A DNA stretch of 44,375 nucleotides. Source: Bacteroides sp. GTDB lineage: Bacteria; Bacteroidota; Bacteroidia; Bacteroidales; Muribaculaceae. The stretch is taken from assembly GCA_014802325.1 (NCBI GenBank), contig JAAVCK010000012.1, positions 1 through 44,375 on the forward strand, read 5' to 3'. This document shows positions 7,936 through 15,763 of this stretch, in pieces. The position numbers and the translations under genes are program-made. Position 1 is the stretch's first letter. Every line of letters begins with the position of its first letter. The notes under the pieces were generated by a model. The model had not been told where the DNA came from and searched no databases. It saw only the letters and a program-made list of their open reading frames with translations.

Positions 7936-9645
7936 ATGAAACACATCTGCTCTCTCCTGTGGCTTCTGATATTCGCAGTATCATGCTCATCGCCCCGCAG
8001 CTACGACGCTCTTGACCGCGCCGACGCGCTCATCGAGTCGGCTCCCGATTCGGCTCTTACTTTGCTTGACCGGATAAACTGCCAATCGCTCACAAGCCCT
8101 GCTCTCAAAGCCCGATATGCATTGCTGAGGTCGATGGCGCTCGATAAAAACTACATCGACACCACTACATTCGACGTGCTACAACCGGCACTCGTCTTCT
8201 ATCCACGCCACGGCTCTCCCGACGAAAAACTTCGCACATATTACTATCAGGGCAGAATATACCAGAACCGAGGTGACCGCGACTCGGCTCTCAACTCTTT
8301 TGTAAGGGCCATCCAGCTCGCACCACAATGCCACGACTCTATGGTGATTGCAAGGGCTTATGAAGGACAGTCGCACATTTATAATGACTATTTTGATCAT
8401 GAAGGATTTATCGACAGCCAGCTAAAAGCCGCACAGATATATAATAAACTCGGATATCATGACTACGAGATTGATTGTACGTTAAGTGCGTTAAATTTTG
8501 CCTATATCATTAGAGACAAAGTTAAAGCTGACAGCCTGCAAAAAGTTGTAGAATCTTTCACAGATATGACCCCTGACCAAATGTACCGCTTAAGAGGTCT
8601 TAATCTCATAGGCGCCGTTAAGTTTGGGACGACAAGTGACCTCGATTCGCTTATCAATACTCAGGGCGATATCTGCAACTATGACAATGATGGAATACTC
8701 AGTCTTGCATATGCCAACTACAAATCAGGCAATCTTAATCGAGCCAAAGAGTTGCTTGAACTGGCGGATACACGCGGATTGATAACGGATACCCTACGCT
8801 ACCAGTCAATATATGTATACGTATACAAAGATCTAAAGGATTTTGAGAATGCCTTTAAAGCCTATTGGGATTTCAGTCATGCTCTTGATTCGATCTACGT
8901 TCTTCGGTTTGAGCAAAAGTCACAGTCAATCGAAGAAAAACACCGCATAGAGCTTCAAGCGCAGATCGACGCTCAGCATAAAATGAAAATAATATGGCTG
9001 TGCATAGGAGGACTGCTTATACTCGGAGCAAGTATAATCATCCTTTTACTGCTCGTGCGCAGCAGCCGCATACGCAAAGACCTCGCCCACCAGCGCGCTC
9101 GCACCGCCGAGCTTGAGAATGAGAAATTAAAGACCGAAAACGCCAACATATCGCTTCGCGCCGAGAACCTCGCCCACCGGGTAGAAATGCTCGAAAACGA
9201 AAGCGAGAGCCTGAAAAATTTAATCTGTTCCCACGATGAACTGCCGCCCGAGGTGGAGCATGCCATTCAGGAACGCATAGAAATGCTCAACGCCCTGCTG
9301 GCCGGTTATATCACCGACAATGATCAATACGAAAGGCCATATGATACTTGGGTGAAAGAGCTCACCGACGACACTGAAGCGTTTATGAACACCAACCGTC
9401 TGGCATTTCAGGCTTCTCATCCGCGATTCATCCGCTATTTCGAGGACCACGGCCTCACTACCGACGAAATCAACTACGTGTGTCTTTACGCCATAGGTCT
9501 GCGCGGAAAGGAAGTGGGCAACTATATCAAAAAACGAAGCCACGTGAATATCAGCAGCGCCATCCGCCGCAAGCTCGGCATTGACCGCCACGAGACCAAT
9601 ATCGGTATCTATGTGCGCAAACTACTGAAAAACCGCGTCATATAG
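7936..9645 (+). CDS. Membrane-spanning TPR regulator with C-terminal GerE/LuxR-like DNA-binding domain
   Basis: 569 residues from the ATG at 7936; the frame is open from 7825, but the promoter and signal peptide favour 7936 (an ATG at 7924 is possible). It begins with a lipoprotein-type signal (MKHICSLLWLLIFAVSC). Residues ~30-340 are helical TPR-like repeats (for example YYYQGRIYQNRGDRDSALNSFVRAIQL). A transmembrane helix (about 351-373) is followed by a coiled coil rich in Arg, Glu and Leu, and a C-terminal helix-turn-helix-like domain containing EINYVCLYAIGLRGKEVG and SSAIRRKLGI, resembling GerE. The topology suggests envelope sensing by the TPRs with DNA binding in the cytosol, a plan known from Bacteroidales but little studied. 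The same output domain recurs alone in the gene at 10294. Confidence 0.8.
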   Translation: MKHICSLLWLLIFAVSCSSPRSYDALDRADALIESAPDSALTLLDRINCQSLTSPALKARYALLRSMALDKNYIDTTTFDVLQPALVFYPRHGSPDEKLRTYYYQGRIYQNRGDRDSALNSFVRAIQLAPQCHDSMVIARAYEGQSHIYNDYFDHEGFIDSQLKAAQIYNKLGYHDYEIDCTLSALNFAYIIRDKVKADSLQKVVESFTDMTPDQMYRLRGLNLIGAVKFGTTSDLDSLINTQGDICNYDNDGILSLAYANYKSGNLNRAKELLELADTRGLITDTLRYQSIYVYVYKDLKDFENAFKAYWDFSHALDSIYVLRFEQKSQSIEEKHRIELQAQIDAQHKMKIIWLCIGGLLILGASIIILLLLVRSSRIRKDLAHQRARTAELENEKLKTENANISLRAENLAHRVEMLENESESLKNLICSHDELPPEVEHAIQERIEMLNALLAGYITDNDQYERPYDTWVKELTDDTEAFMNTNRLAFQASHPRFIRYFEDHGLTTDEINYVCLYAIGLRGKEVGNYIKKRSHVNISSAIRRKLGIDRHETNIGIYVRKLLKNRVI

Positions 9646-9769
9646 CCCGTGCCCCCCGGTCCATGATACACCGATCTATCTTGACCGATAGGGACGCTCC
9701 CCAGTGAGCGTCCGGCGGCAGATGGTGCGCGACGAGGGTGGATGATGATGTACGACTATGGCGGTGGGT

Positions 9770-9991
9770 GGTGCGCGACGACGCGGGGGAGTGCCGGAGG
9801 CACGAGGTTGTGGATAACCACGGGTGCAAGCCCGTGGAGAGCAAAACGAATGCATACCTCATCATGAGCTGCGGAGCTGCGATGTCGTTTGAGCTACCCT
9901 TACAACATCGCAGCTCCGCAGCTCATGTGCGCAGGAGCGACTGTCCGCGGGCTTCACCCGCGGTTATGTACAACGACGGGCTTCCAGCCCT
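9770..9991. repeat. Dispersed structured repeat family A, copy 1
   Basis: 222 bp alignable along its length with 42383-42607. It contains hairpins GTGC..GCAC (9791-9803), CCACGGG/CCCGTGG (9818-9837), a perfect 23-bp stem (9863-9885 with 9905-9927; core GAGCTGCGGAGCTGCG) and CCGCGGG/CCCGCGG (9945-9963). The first and last GC hairpins are also near-complements of each other, so the element is a nested palindrome. No reading frame is shared by the two copies. Confidence 0.8.
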
Positions 9992-10016
9992 CAATTTTAG
10001 GCGGTTAGCCACTACG

Positions 10017-10063
10017 AAATTACCTTTTTGCTCTGCCGGGCGCTACTACAGGCCACGGTGGGG
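10017..10063 (+). repeat. Dispersed repeat family C, copy 2
   Basis: AAATTACCTTTTTGCTCTGC followed by CGGGCGCTACTACAGG..GGTGGG matches 4360-4415 and the complement of 40064-40109. Here the second half of the hairpin is degenerate. Confidence 0.65.
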
Positions 10064-10238
10064 GATGACATATGCCACTCCGTAGCTTTTTTTGACTCGC
10101 ACCCGTGGGCGCACGGCTTTTCCTCCGCAGAGCGGCGCGTTATGAAACTCCCGCCACCAACGCGCGGAAATCTAAAAAACCATCCATAGCTAACTTACTA
10201 TTACTATGATTATTACCACCCACTTCAGCACCCGAAAT

Positions 10239-10283
10239 ATGAAACTTTATATTTGACGATGAAACTATCGCGGTGTAATTTTG
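10239..10283 (+). promoter_or_regulatory. Promoter with paired ATGAAA boxes, upstream of the orphan GerE-like gene
   Basis: ATGAAAC occurs at 10239 and again at 10259 (20 bases apart). Between them lies TTTG (10252-10255), which is 20 bases from TAATTTTG (10276-10283), giving a full -33/-7 promoter. The same arrangement recurs at 10835-10880 with nearly identical spacing. I infer an operator bound at two sites two helical turns apart around the -33 box. Confidence 0.65.
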
Positions 10284-10293
10284 AAAATAAAAA

Positions 10294-10743
10294 ATGCCGC
10301 CTAAAAACATCTCATCCTACTCCGACAGAGCTATCGCTCTGATAGTGCTTTCAAAAATGCTCTATGGCATGACCGCTGCCTCTTCCGGCTCCGAAGAGCT
10401 GCGCGCCGAGCATCGCCGTCTGCTCAACGAATCTTTAGTCTCACTCTCCCCTGACCCCGAATTTGACTTATCGTCAATACCCTGGGACAACTTGCTCGAC
10501 TCAATAGTAAGATGTCACCCCTATATTTGCGTGCAAGCCGATACGGGACTGTTCACCTTACGCGAACTACGCTACATGGCCGCCATAATATGCGGTCTGT
10601 CGGGGAAAGAATTCGGCATCATCACCGGCTATCGCAGTCACTATAATCTCAGTTGGTCCATACGGCAAAAGCTCAATCAGCCGCCAGGCAGCTACAATCT
10701 GCGCACTCTTCTGCATGACCTCTACGAAAAACCGCAGACATGA
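10294..10743 (+). CDS. Stand-alone GerE/LuxR-like regulator, paralogue of the output domain of the 7936 gene
   Basis: A 149-residue cytosolic protein without a signal or membrane segment. Its second half, from LRELRYMAAIICGLSGKEFG through SHYNLSWSIRQKLNQ to LRTLLHDL, aligns closely with the C-terminal domain of the membrane regulator ending at 9645 (EINYVCLYAIGLRGKEVG, SHVNISSAIRRKLGI, YVRKLL). The first ~85 residues are helical and unrecognised. The predicted transcription start is only a few bases before the ATG at 10294, so translation is nearly leaderless or starts at a later Met (residue 22). Its promoter has the same boxes as that of the exported-protein gene at 10913. The inferred role is a local, possibly autoregulatory, transcription factor. 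Confidence 0.65.
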   Translation: MPPKNISSYSDRAIALIVLSKMLYGMTAASSGSEELRAEHRRLLNESLVSLSPDPEFDLSSIPWDNLLDSIVRCHPYICVQADTGLFTLRELRYMAAIICGLSGKEFGIITGYRSHYNLSWSIRQKLNQPPGSYNLRTLLHDLYEKPQT

Positions 10744-10834
10744 AACTTTTTACAACAATGCGCAGAAATAAAATTCACAACAATAATTATAACGCTGTAA
10801 ATAAGCGCTTTGTAAAATTTGAGAATCTCAAAAT

Positions 10835-10880
10835 ATGAAACTTTTGATTTGTCACATGAAAGTTTTGTGCCATAATTTTG
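10835..10880 (+). promoter_or_regulatory. Promoter with paired ATGAAA boxes, upstream of the DUF3244-like gene
   Basis: ATGAAAC at 10835 and ATGAAAG at 10856 (21 bases apart) flank TTTG (10848-10851), which is 21 bases from TAATTTTG (10873-10880). The second ATGAAA lies 17 bases before the -7 box, exactly as at 10239-10283. A lone ATGAAACTTTT also occurs at 10740. Confidence 0.65.
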
Positions 10881-10912
10881 CATCATAAATCACTTTTAAA
10901 AACTAAACGATT

Positions 10913-11281
10913 ATGAAAAAACTACTAACAATCTTTCTCATGATTATGGCTGTGGCAATTCAGTCATTTGCAGATGAAACAAAGACGAGCCCATCTACTG
11001 AAAAGGTAGGATTAGATTATAAAAATTCAAATCAATCCGTTCCAACCCATCGCGCACCAGCCCGAATAGATCTTAATGTATATTATGATGCAGAAGCGCA
11101 GATCATCACAGTCACATACAGCGGCAAAGCCGACGGCGATGTATACCTCTACCTTAATGAAACTCTTGTTGACTACGACACCGAGATCAACACTTCATTC
11201 TCCCTCCCCTCGCCGACCGGCCTGTATCGAATCGAAATCATCACCGATAATTGGACTGCCAGCGGATATCTCGAACTTTAA
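10913..11281 (+). CDS. Small exported DUF3244-like protein
   Basis: 122 residues: a signal peptide (MKKLLTIFLMIMAVAIQSFA, cleaved near FADET), a polar linker, then a ~70-residue beta-sandwich starting RAPARIDLNVYYD and running through TVTYSGKADGDVYLYLNETLV to TGLYRIEIITDN. This pattern resembles the small secreted DUF3244 proteins of Bacteroidales, whose function is unknown to me. The gene is preceded by the paired-ATGAAA promoter and followed, after 60 bases, by an AT-rich lipoprotein gene that may share the transcript. Its length fits the family. Confidence 0.7.
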   Translation: MKKLLTIFLMIMAVAIQSFADETKTSPSTEKVGLDYKNSNQSVPTHRAPARIDLNVYYDAEAQIITVTYSGKADGDVYLYLNETLVDYDTEINTSFSLPSPTGLYRIEIITDNWTASGYLEL

Positions 11282-11341
11282 TAATCGATAATAATGATAT
11301 CTCTCAACATAATTTATACTATTAATCTTAAATAACTATTT

Positions 11342-12289
11342 ATGAAAAAGTTAATTATCATTATCACTTTATTTACTTCATTCATTTGTATTTCGTCATG
11401 TTCTGATGACAAAGATTTAATCCCCGCCGTAAGTAACGAAACATCTGTTGAGTATATAGATGATGATCCTCTTATTAAAAATATTAAGGCATTAAATGAT
11501 AGTTTAATATTTGAAGCCCAAATAAACAATATTGAAAGCCGAGGAATTTTTAGTAAATTCAAGACCTGGTTTAAAAAAGTATGTAATGTTGCAGCAGCTG
11601 ATATTATTGGTTATGGCGCAGGCTTCGGAATGGGAACTTCAATATTTGCACCATTAGCTCCTATTATAGGAGGAATTGTGAGCGTAAGTGCCTCAGCTGC
11701 TGCTTGGAATCAAAGTGATTTTATAGAAACTCCACAATCCGGAAAGATATATCCTTATAATCAGGAAAAAGTTGAATTGGCCTATATCAATGCTAAATTG
11801 AATAGCGAATTGGTTGAAAACGAGAGAAAATGTTGCCCTCAAATAAAACTCAACATACCATCAAAATATGAAAATTGTTATAAAGCAGGTATTTACCACA
11901 ATGTATCCCTTCGACTTTTAGTAGAAGACACACATCTTGAGTACAGATTAGATGATGCATTAAGTACAGAGGAAATTTCAGTTCTACATTCCACTAATGT
12001 GACCACTGAATTTGACAAATTCATGTCTGATAGCAATCTGTATTCATTGGAATATTATATACAAAACAAATCTAAAGCCACTCGTGTTATTAAACTTTTC
12101 ATTCAGGCATTAGAAGAATACCCTGAGGATATGGAAGATATTAACTATTTAATTAATCGCTATATAGAACTTATAGAAGCAGATAGAAGAATTACTGATT
12201 TAGATAAGGAATTTGTATACTCATCCCTTTCAACGGCTGCTTACAGCGTTTCATATTGGCAAAGAACTGCGTCGGGTTCAAAATTATAA
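11342..12289 (+). CDS. AT-rich lipoprotein with amphipathic and glycine-rich hydrophobic segments, unknown function
   Basis: A 315-residue lipoprotein with a lipobox ending ICISSC (C20). Residues ~67-80 (RGIFSKFKTWFKKV) form a basic amphipathic helix, followed at ~83-122 by a hydrophobic stretch rich in Gly, Ala and Ser (AAADIIGYGAGFGMG, IIGGIVSVSASAAAW). The remaining ~190 residues are polar and helical. The amphipathic plus glycine-rich arrangement recalls membrane-active peptides or surface proteins, but I do not recognise a family. Base composition is markedly lower in GC than the core genes around it, suggesting transfer. It probably lies in one unit with the DUF3244-like gene upstream. 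Confidence 0.65.
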   Translation: MKKLIIIITLFTSFICISSCSDDKDLIPAVSNETSVEYIDDDPLIKNIKALNDSLIFEAQINNIESRGIFSKFKTWFKKVCNVAAADIIGYGAGFGMGTSIFAPLAPIIGGIVSVSASAAAWNQSDFIETPQSGKIYPYNQEKVELAYINAKLNSELVENERKCCPQIKLNIPSKYENCYKAGIYHNVSLRLLVEDTHLEYRLDDALSTEEISVLHSTNVTTEFDKFMSDSNLYSLEYYIQNKSKATRVIKLFIQALEEYPEDMEDINYLINRYIELIEADRRITDLDKEFVYSSLSTAAYSVSYWQRTASGSKL

Positions 12290-12341
12290 AACACCTCTTT
12301 ATATTGGCCATTACGGTTCTCCTACTTATTCACCCAGTAGA

Positions 12342-12377
12342 TAGTGATGGATGCACCCTTAAGTTCATCCATCACTA
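12342..12377 (+). terminator. 12-bp inverted repeat after the AT-rich lipoprotein gene
   Basis: TAGTGATGGATG (12342-12353) pairs perfectly with 12366-12377 around a 12-base loop, about 50 bases after the stop codon. There is no T-run, so termination is only a possibility. Confidence 0.35.
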
Positions 12378-12468
12378 CGTAATCAATCCAAACTCAGGTC
12401 GATACAATTTTTAGGTTATAAGTGCCGTTTACAATATGTATTACTCTAACTTTCAAAAAAATTCATTT

Positions 12469-13101
12469 ATGAGAAGTCTTCTAACCTTTATCCTTGTGAT
12501 GGCCGCAGTGGCAATGAATGCACAGGAATCTGCGGAGCTAGATCCGCGGTTGCAGTGGGGTGTTTCAGCCTCGTTTGATATGGACTACGGTGCGAGCTGG
12601 ACATCGACCCACACTTCGCCGGGTATATATCCGGGATTTACAGTGGGCGGAGCTATGCGGGTGATGTTTCCCAAAGGCTGGCTGATCAATACGGGTGTGA
12701 AAGCCGGATATACTCACCGCGCCATCGACGCGGCTACCGACGGAAACCGCAGTATAGTCACCGACAGCTGGCGCATAGGTATTCCGGTCACTGCGGGATA
12801 TAAGTTTGATCTCTCAAAAGATTTCGGGATAGCTCCTCTGGCAGGACTTGAATATAACTATTATTTCTACACGTCTACGGCTCATCTGCCTGCGGGTGTC
12901 GACTTAAGTTCTTCACAGCTATGGCGTAAAAACAATCTCGACTGGTGTGTAGGCGCAGCGCTGATCATCGATACGGTATTCGAGGTTGATATTTTGGCCG
13001 ATTTCAGTATGTTCAGAGCCAATAAGAAGCAAAATGATCTGCTTTTCACCCGCAATTTCATGCCGTGCAGCGGATCGGTGACGTTAAAAATGTTTTTCTG
13101 A
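12469..13101 (+). CDS. Outer-membrane beta-barrel (porin-family) protein
   Basis: 210 residues from the ATG at 12469; the frame is open from 12436, but the signal peptide MRSLLTFILVMAAVAMNAQE begins at 12469. The mature part is a series of alternating strands with aromatic girdle residues (WGVSASFDMDYGASW, LINTGVKAGYTHR, DSWRIGIPVTAGYKFDL, GLEYNYYFYT) and ends in a strand finishing with Phe (SGSVTLKMFF), the signature recognised by the outer-membrane assembly machinery. This fits an 8-10-stranded OmpW/PorT-like small barrel. Its substrate or role is unknown. It is convergent with recA. Confidence 0.8.
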   Translation: MRSLLTFILVMAAVAMNAQESAELDPRLQWGVSASFDMDYGASWTSTHTSPGIYPGFTVGGAMRVMFPKGWLINTGVKAGYTHRAIDAATDGNRSIVTDSWRIGIPVTAGYKFDLSKDFGIAPLAGLEYNYYFYTSTAHLPAGVDLSSSQLWRKNNLDWCVGAALIIDTVFEVDILADFSMFRANKKQNDLLFTRNFMPCSGSVTLKMFF

Positions 13102-13191
13102 GCGCTCATACACGCCACCTGTCTCTACCGGGGCGGAGTATTTTGATTTAGCGGTCGAGTCCCATCGGTGTGGCCGCTTAATATAATGAGC

Positions 13192-13220
13192 CCGGCGCTA
13201 TACTGAGGGTATAGCGCCGG
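13192..13220. terminator. Hairpin between convergent genes (beta-barrel gene and recA)
   Basis: CCGGCGCTATA (13192-13202) pairs with TATAGCGCCGG (13210-13220) around a 7-base loop. It lies 26 bases after the recA stop and 90 bases after the barrel gene stop, so it could serve recA or both. No strong U-tract is seen. Confidence 0.45.
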
Positions 13221-13246
13221 CTGCATATGGGAGTGATGGGGTGCAA

Positions 13247-14437
13247 TCAGATGTCTTCTTCGATGGAGAAGTCGTCGGGGAGATCGGCGTCGAAGTCGTC
13301 GCCCAGCATATCGTCGTCGATTTCGGGCTCTTCTACGGGAGCAGATTTACGCGATGTGGCAGTTTTCTTACCGGTAGAACGCTCCTTGGCTTTCTCGCGG
13401 AGGGCTACCATGATCTTTTCTTCGAGTTCGGCAGCGAGTTCGGGGTTGTCCTGAATGGTGCGCTTGGCCGAGTCGCGGCCCTGAGCTATCTTGGTGCCGT
13501 TGTAGCTGAACCATGAGCCTGACTTGGTGATGATACCTGTGTCGACGCCGAGGTCGATAATCTCACCTGCGCGCGATATGCCTTCGCCAAACATGATGTC
13601 AAACTCGGCGCGCTTGAATGGAGGCGCCACTTTGTTTTTCACCACTTTCACTTTGGTGAGCTTGCCGAGCACCTCGTCGCCGTCCTTGATAGAAGTGGAG
13701 GGGCGGATGTCGATACGCACCGAAGCGTAGAATTTCAGAGCGTTTCCGCCGGTGGTGGTCTCAGGGTTGCCGAATGTCACGCCAATCTTCTCGCGGAGCT
13801 GATTGATGAAGATGCAGGTGGTGCCGGTGCGGGCAATGGCGCCGGTGAGTTTGCGCATGGCCTGCGACATGAGTCGGGCCTGCAGACCTACGTTGCGCTC
13901 GCCCATATCGCCGTCGATCTCGCTCTTAGGTGTCAGAGCGGCCACGGAGTCGACCACGAGTATGTCGATGGCCGACGAGCGGATGAGCTGCTCGGCTATT
14001 TCAAGGGCCTGCTCGCCGTTGTCGGGCTGAGCCATGAGAAGATTATTGACGTCTACGCCAAGCTGCTCGGCATAGAAGCGGTCAAAAGCATGCTCGGCGT
14101 CAATGATGGCCGCGATGCCTCCGGCCTTCTGCGCTTCGGCTATGGCGTGGATGGCGAGGGTGGTCTTACCCGACGATTCAGGGCCGAAGATCTCGATGAT
14201 GCGGCCACGGGGGTAGCCGCCTACGCCGAGGGCGAAGTTGAGTCCTATAGAGCCGGTGGGTATCACCTCTACGTTTTCTACATTTTCATCGCCAAGTTTC
14301 ATGATGGCGCCGCGGCCGAATGATTTTTCAATCTGGCCGAGAGCCTGCTGGAGAGCGTTGAGCTTCACCTTGGCCATATCCTGCTCCTTGTCGGCGGCTG
14401 ATGTGGCGCGCTTGGCGGTAGTCTTTTTCTTTTCCAT
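13247..14437 (-). CDS. recA: Recombinase RecA
   Basis: A 396-residue recombinase for homologous recombination and SOS-type repair. It shows a lysine-rich N-terminal extension, Walker A GPESSGKT (85-92), the MAW-like motif, Walker B ([14 protein letters not shown]), the L1/L2 DNA loops ([25 protein letters not shown], read in parts) and an acidic tail ([19 protein letters not shown]) typical of RecA. The length is slightly over the usual 350 because of both tails. It is transcribed alone from a good promoter at 14463-14493. I saw no obvious LexA box. Confidence 0.98.
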   Translation of the reverse strand: MEKKKTTAKRATSAADKEQDMAKVKLNALQQALGQIEKSFGRGAIMKLGDENVENVEVIPTGSIGLNFALGVGGYPRGRIIEIFGPESSGKTTLAIHAIAEAQKAGGIAAIIDAEHAFDRFYAEQLGVDVNNLLMAQPDNGEQALEIAEQLIRSSAIDILVVDSVAALTPKSEIDGDMGERNVGLQARLMSQAMRKLTGAIARTGTTCIFINQLREKIGVTFGNPETTTGGNALKFYASVRIDIRPSTSIKDGDEVLGKLTKVKVVKNKVAPPFKRAEFDIMFGEGISRAGEIIDLGVDTGIITKSGSWFSYNGTKIAQGRDSAKRTIQDNPELAAELEEKIMVALREKAKERSTGKKTATSRKSAPVEEPEIDDDMLGDDFDADLPDDFSIEEDI

Positions 14438-14462
14438 AATAGTATTATTTGATTTTCTGACG

Positions 14463-14493
14463 CAAAGTTACGGCATAAAGCGTGCCGAATCAA
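14463..14493 (-). promoter_or_regulatory. recA promoter
   Basis: On the minus strand, TTG (14493-14491) is followed after 20 bases by TAACTTTG (14470-14463), a full Bacteroidetes -33/-7 pair. The predicted start leaves a leader of about 20 nt before the ATG at 14437. Confidence 0.65.
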
Positions 14494-14540
14494 TACCCAC
14501 AAGTGTTAATTATTCAAAAACACATAGATAAGCGAGTGGC

Positions 14541-14595
14541 GAAATAAAGCGGTTGAGACTGCCGGGGAGATGCTGCTCTCCCGATAGTCCCAACC
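14541..14595 (-). terminator. Rho-independent terminator of the ferritin gene
   Basis: On the minus strand a ~20-bp stem with a few mismatches (14595-14576 with 14570-14551) is followed by GCTTTATTTCG, a U-rich tail. It begins about 38 bases after the ferritin stop. Confidence 0.65.
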
Positions 14596-14632
14596 GTAGG
14601 TCAGAGGCCGGCGTGCGCGGTCACAGCGCGGA

Positions 14633-15151
14633 TTACTCCTCGCTGAGCGGAGCAGCGGCGGTGTAGGTGCGGGCGGCGAGTTCGGTGTTGAACATATAGA
14701 GACCCATACCGTTGTCGCCTATCATGCGGAGCTTGTCGATAAGCTCGCGGGCGGTATTTTCCTCTTCTACCTGCTCGGAAACAAACCAGTTGAGGCGGTC
14801 GCGGGTAGCATAGTCTTTCTCGGCTTCGGCCAGCAGATAGAGATCATTGATCATTGCGGTCACTTTCTGCTCGTGTTCGAGAGTGGCCTTGAAAGCGTCG
14901 ATGGGGCTTTCCCACTTCACGGGCACACCGTCGATAGCCTTGAGCTCTACGGCGCCGCCGCGCTGGTTGACGTAGTTCATGAAGATCATGGCATGATCCT
15001 GCTCTTCCTTAAACTGGATTTTAAACCAGTTGGCCACGCCGGGGAGACCCTCGGCCTCAAAGTGCATGCCCATTGAGAGATAGAGATAAGCGCTCCAGAG
15101 TTCGGCATTGATCTGAGCGTTGAGTGCGTCTTGAATTTTAGGTGTCAGCAT
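14633..15151 (-). CDS. ftnA: Bacterial non-haem ferritin
   Basis: A 172-residue four-helix-bundle iron-storage protein that forms 24-mers in the cytosol. The ferroxidase ligands E17, E50 and H53 are present (NAELWSAYLYL; KEEQDHA), as are the later E94-type residue (LEHEQKV) and the QVEEE segment. Length matches FtnA (~165). It lies between recA and lptE and has its own terminator. A TAAATTTG -7 box on the minus strand at 15190-15197 is its likely promoter. It oxidises and stores iron and limits oxidative damage. Confidence 0.95.
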   Translation of the reverse strand: MLTPKIQDALNAQINAELWSAYLYLSMGMHFEAEGLPGVANWFKIQFKEEQDHAMIFMNYVNQRGGAVELKAIDGVPVKWESPIDAFKATLEHEQKVTAMINDLYLLAEAEKDYATRDRLNWFVSEQVEEENTARELIDKLRMIGDNGMGLYMFNTELAARTYTAAAPLSEE

Positions 15152-15189
15152 GATAATAACAGTTTTTAGAGTTGATGATTATGTATGTG

Positions 15190-15197
15190 CAAATTTA
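15190..15197 (-). promoter_or_regulatory. -7 box of the ferritin gene (TAAATTTG)
   Basis: Reads TAAATTTG on the minus strand, 38 bases before the ferritin ATG. It lies only 13 bases from the -7 box of lptE on the other strand, so the two divergent promoters are back to back and may interfere with each other. Confidence 0.5.
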
Positions 15198-15210
15198 GAA
15201 AAAAAATTTG

Positions 15211-15218
15211 TAATTTTG
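15211..15218 (+). promoter_or_regulatory. -7 box of the lptE operon (TAATTTTG)
   Basis: TAATTTTG matches TAnnTTTG and ends six bases before the ATG at 15225, giving a very short leader. No clear -33 TTTG is seen. Confidence 0.45.
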
Positions 15219-15224
15219 TGAGCT

Positions 15225-15755
15225 ATGAAACTAATCCGCCTGTTGACACTGATGATCATAGCCGCAGCCGTGGGCTGCGGACTTACCACCTCGTGCCGTA
15301 TAAGCTATAAGCTCAACGGCTCGGCTATAGACTATAACATTTATAAGACCGTTTCGGTTGGCAACTTTCCCATCAGAGCAGCACTCGTATATCCGCCGCT
15401 TCAGCAGACATTTGAAAATGAGCTGCTTGACTATATAGCGCGCAACACCCGTCTGAGCGTGCTCGAAGGCAACACACCCGCCGACCTCGAACTGGAGGGC
15501 GAAATCACGGGCTACAGCCTGTCGCCGCAGGCCGTCACCGAAGATGCCTACGCTTCGCAGACGCGCCTGACCATACAGGTGAGAGTGAAATATACCGACA
15601 CCCGTGCCGAAGGCAAGGATATCGACCAGACTTTCAGCGCCTACCGCGACTTTGACGCCTCGCAGATGCTCTCGGACGTGCAGGACGAACTCTGCCAGCA
15701 GATATCGAAAGAACTTGTAGAACTTATATTCAACGCCACATTAGGCGACTGGTAA
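15225..15755 (+). CDS. lptE: LptE-like LPS-assembly lipoprotein
   Basis: A 176-residue lipoprotein with hydrophobic signal and Cys at 18 or 24 (TTSCRISYKLNG). Family features are YKLNGSAIDYNIYKTVSVGNF near the start, FENELLDYIARNTRLSVLE, and DLELEGEITGYSLSPQAV in the middle, as in Bacteroidales LptE. LptE plugs the LptD barrel and helps deliver lipopolysaccharide to the outer leaflet. It leads a tight run with a TPR gene (8 bases downstream) and secG (26 bases further), an order I know from other Bacteroidales. Confidence 0.82.
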   Translation: MKLIRLLTLMIIAAAVGCGLTTSCRISYKLNGSAIDYNIYKTVSVGNFPIRAALVYPPLQQTFENELLDYIARNTRLSVLEGNTPADLELEGEITGYSLSPQAVTEDAYASQTRLTIQVRVKYTDTRAEGKDIDQTFSAYRDFDASQMLSDVQDELCQQISKELVELIFNATLGDW

Positions 15756-15763
15756 TCATCCAT

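Larger units (their letters stand above)
9646..10293. other. Gene-free region packed with palindromic repeats
   Basis: This 648-base gap has no credible gene. From left to right it holds a GGACGCTC/GAGCGTCC hairpin (about 9693-9714), GGTGGATG..GGTGGGTGGTGCGCGACG repeats, family A copy 1 (9770-9991), family C copy 2 (10017-10063), a GCGCGTT..AACGCGC stem near 10135-10165, and then the AT-rich promoter of the gene at 10294. Confidence 0.65.
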
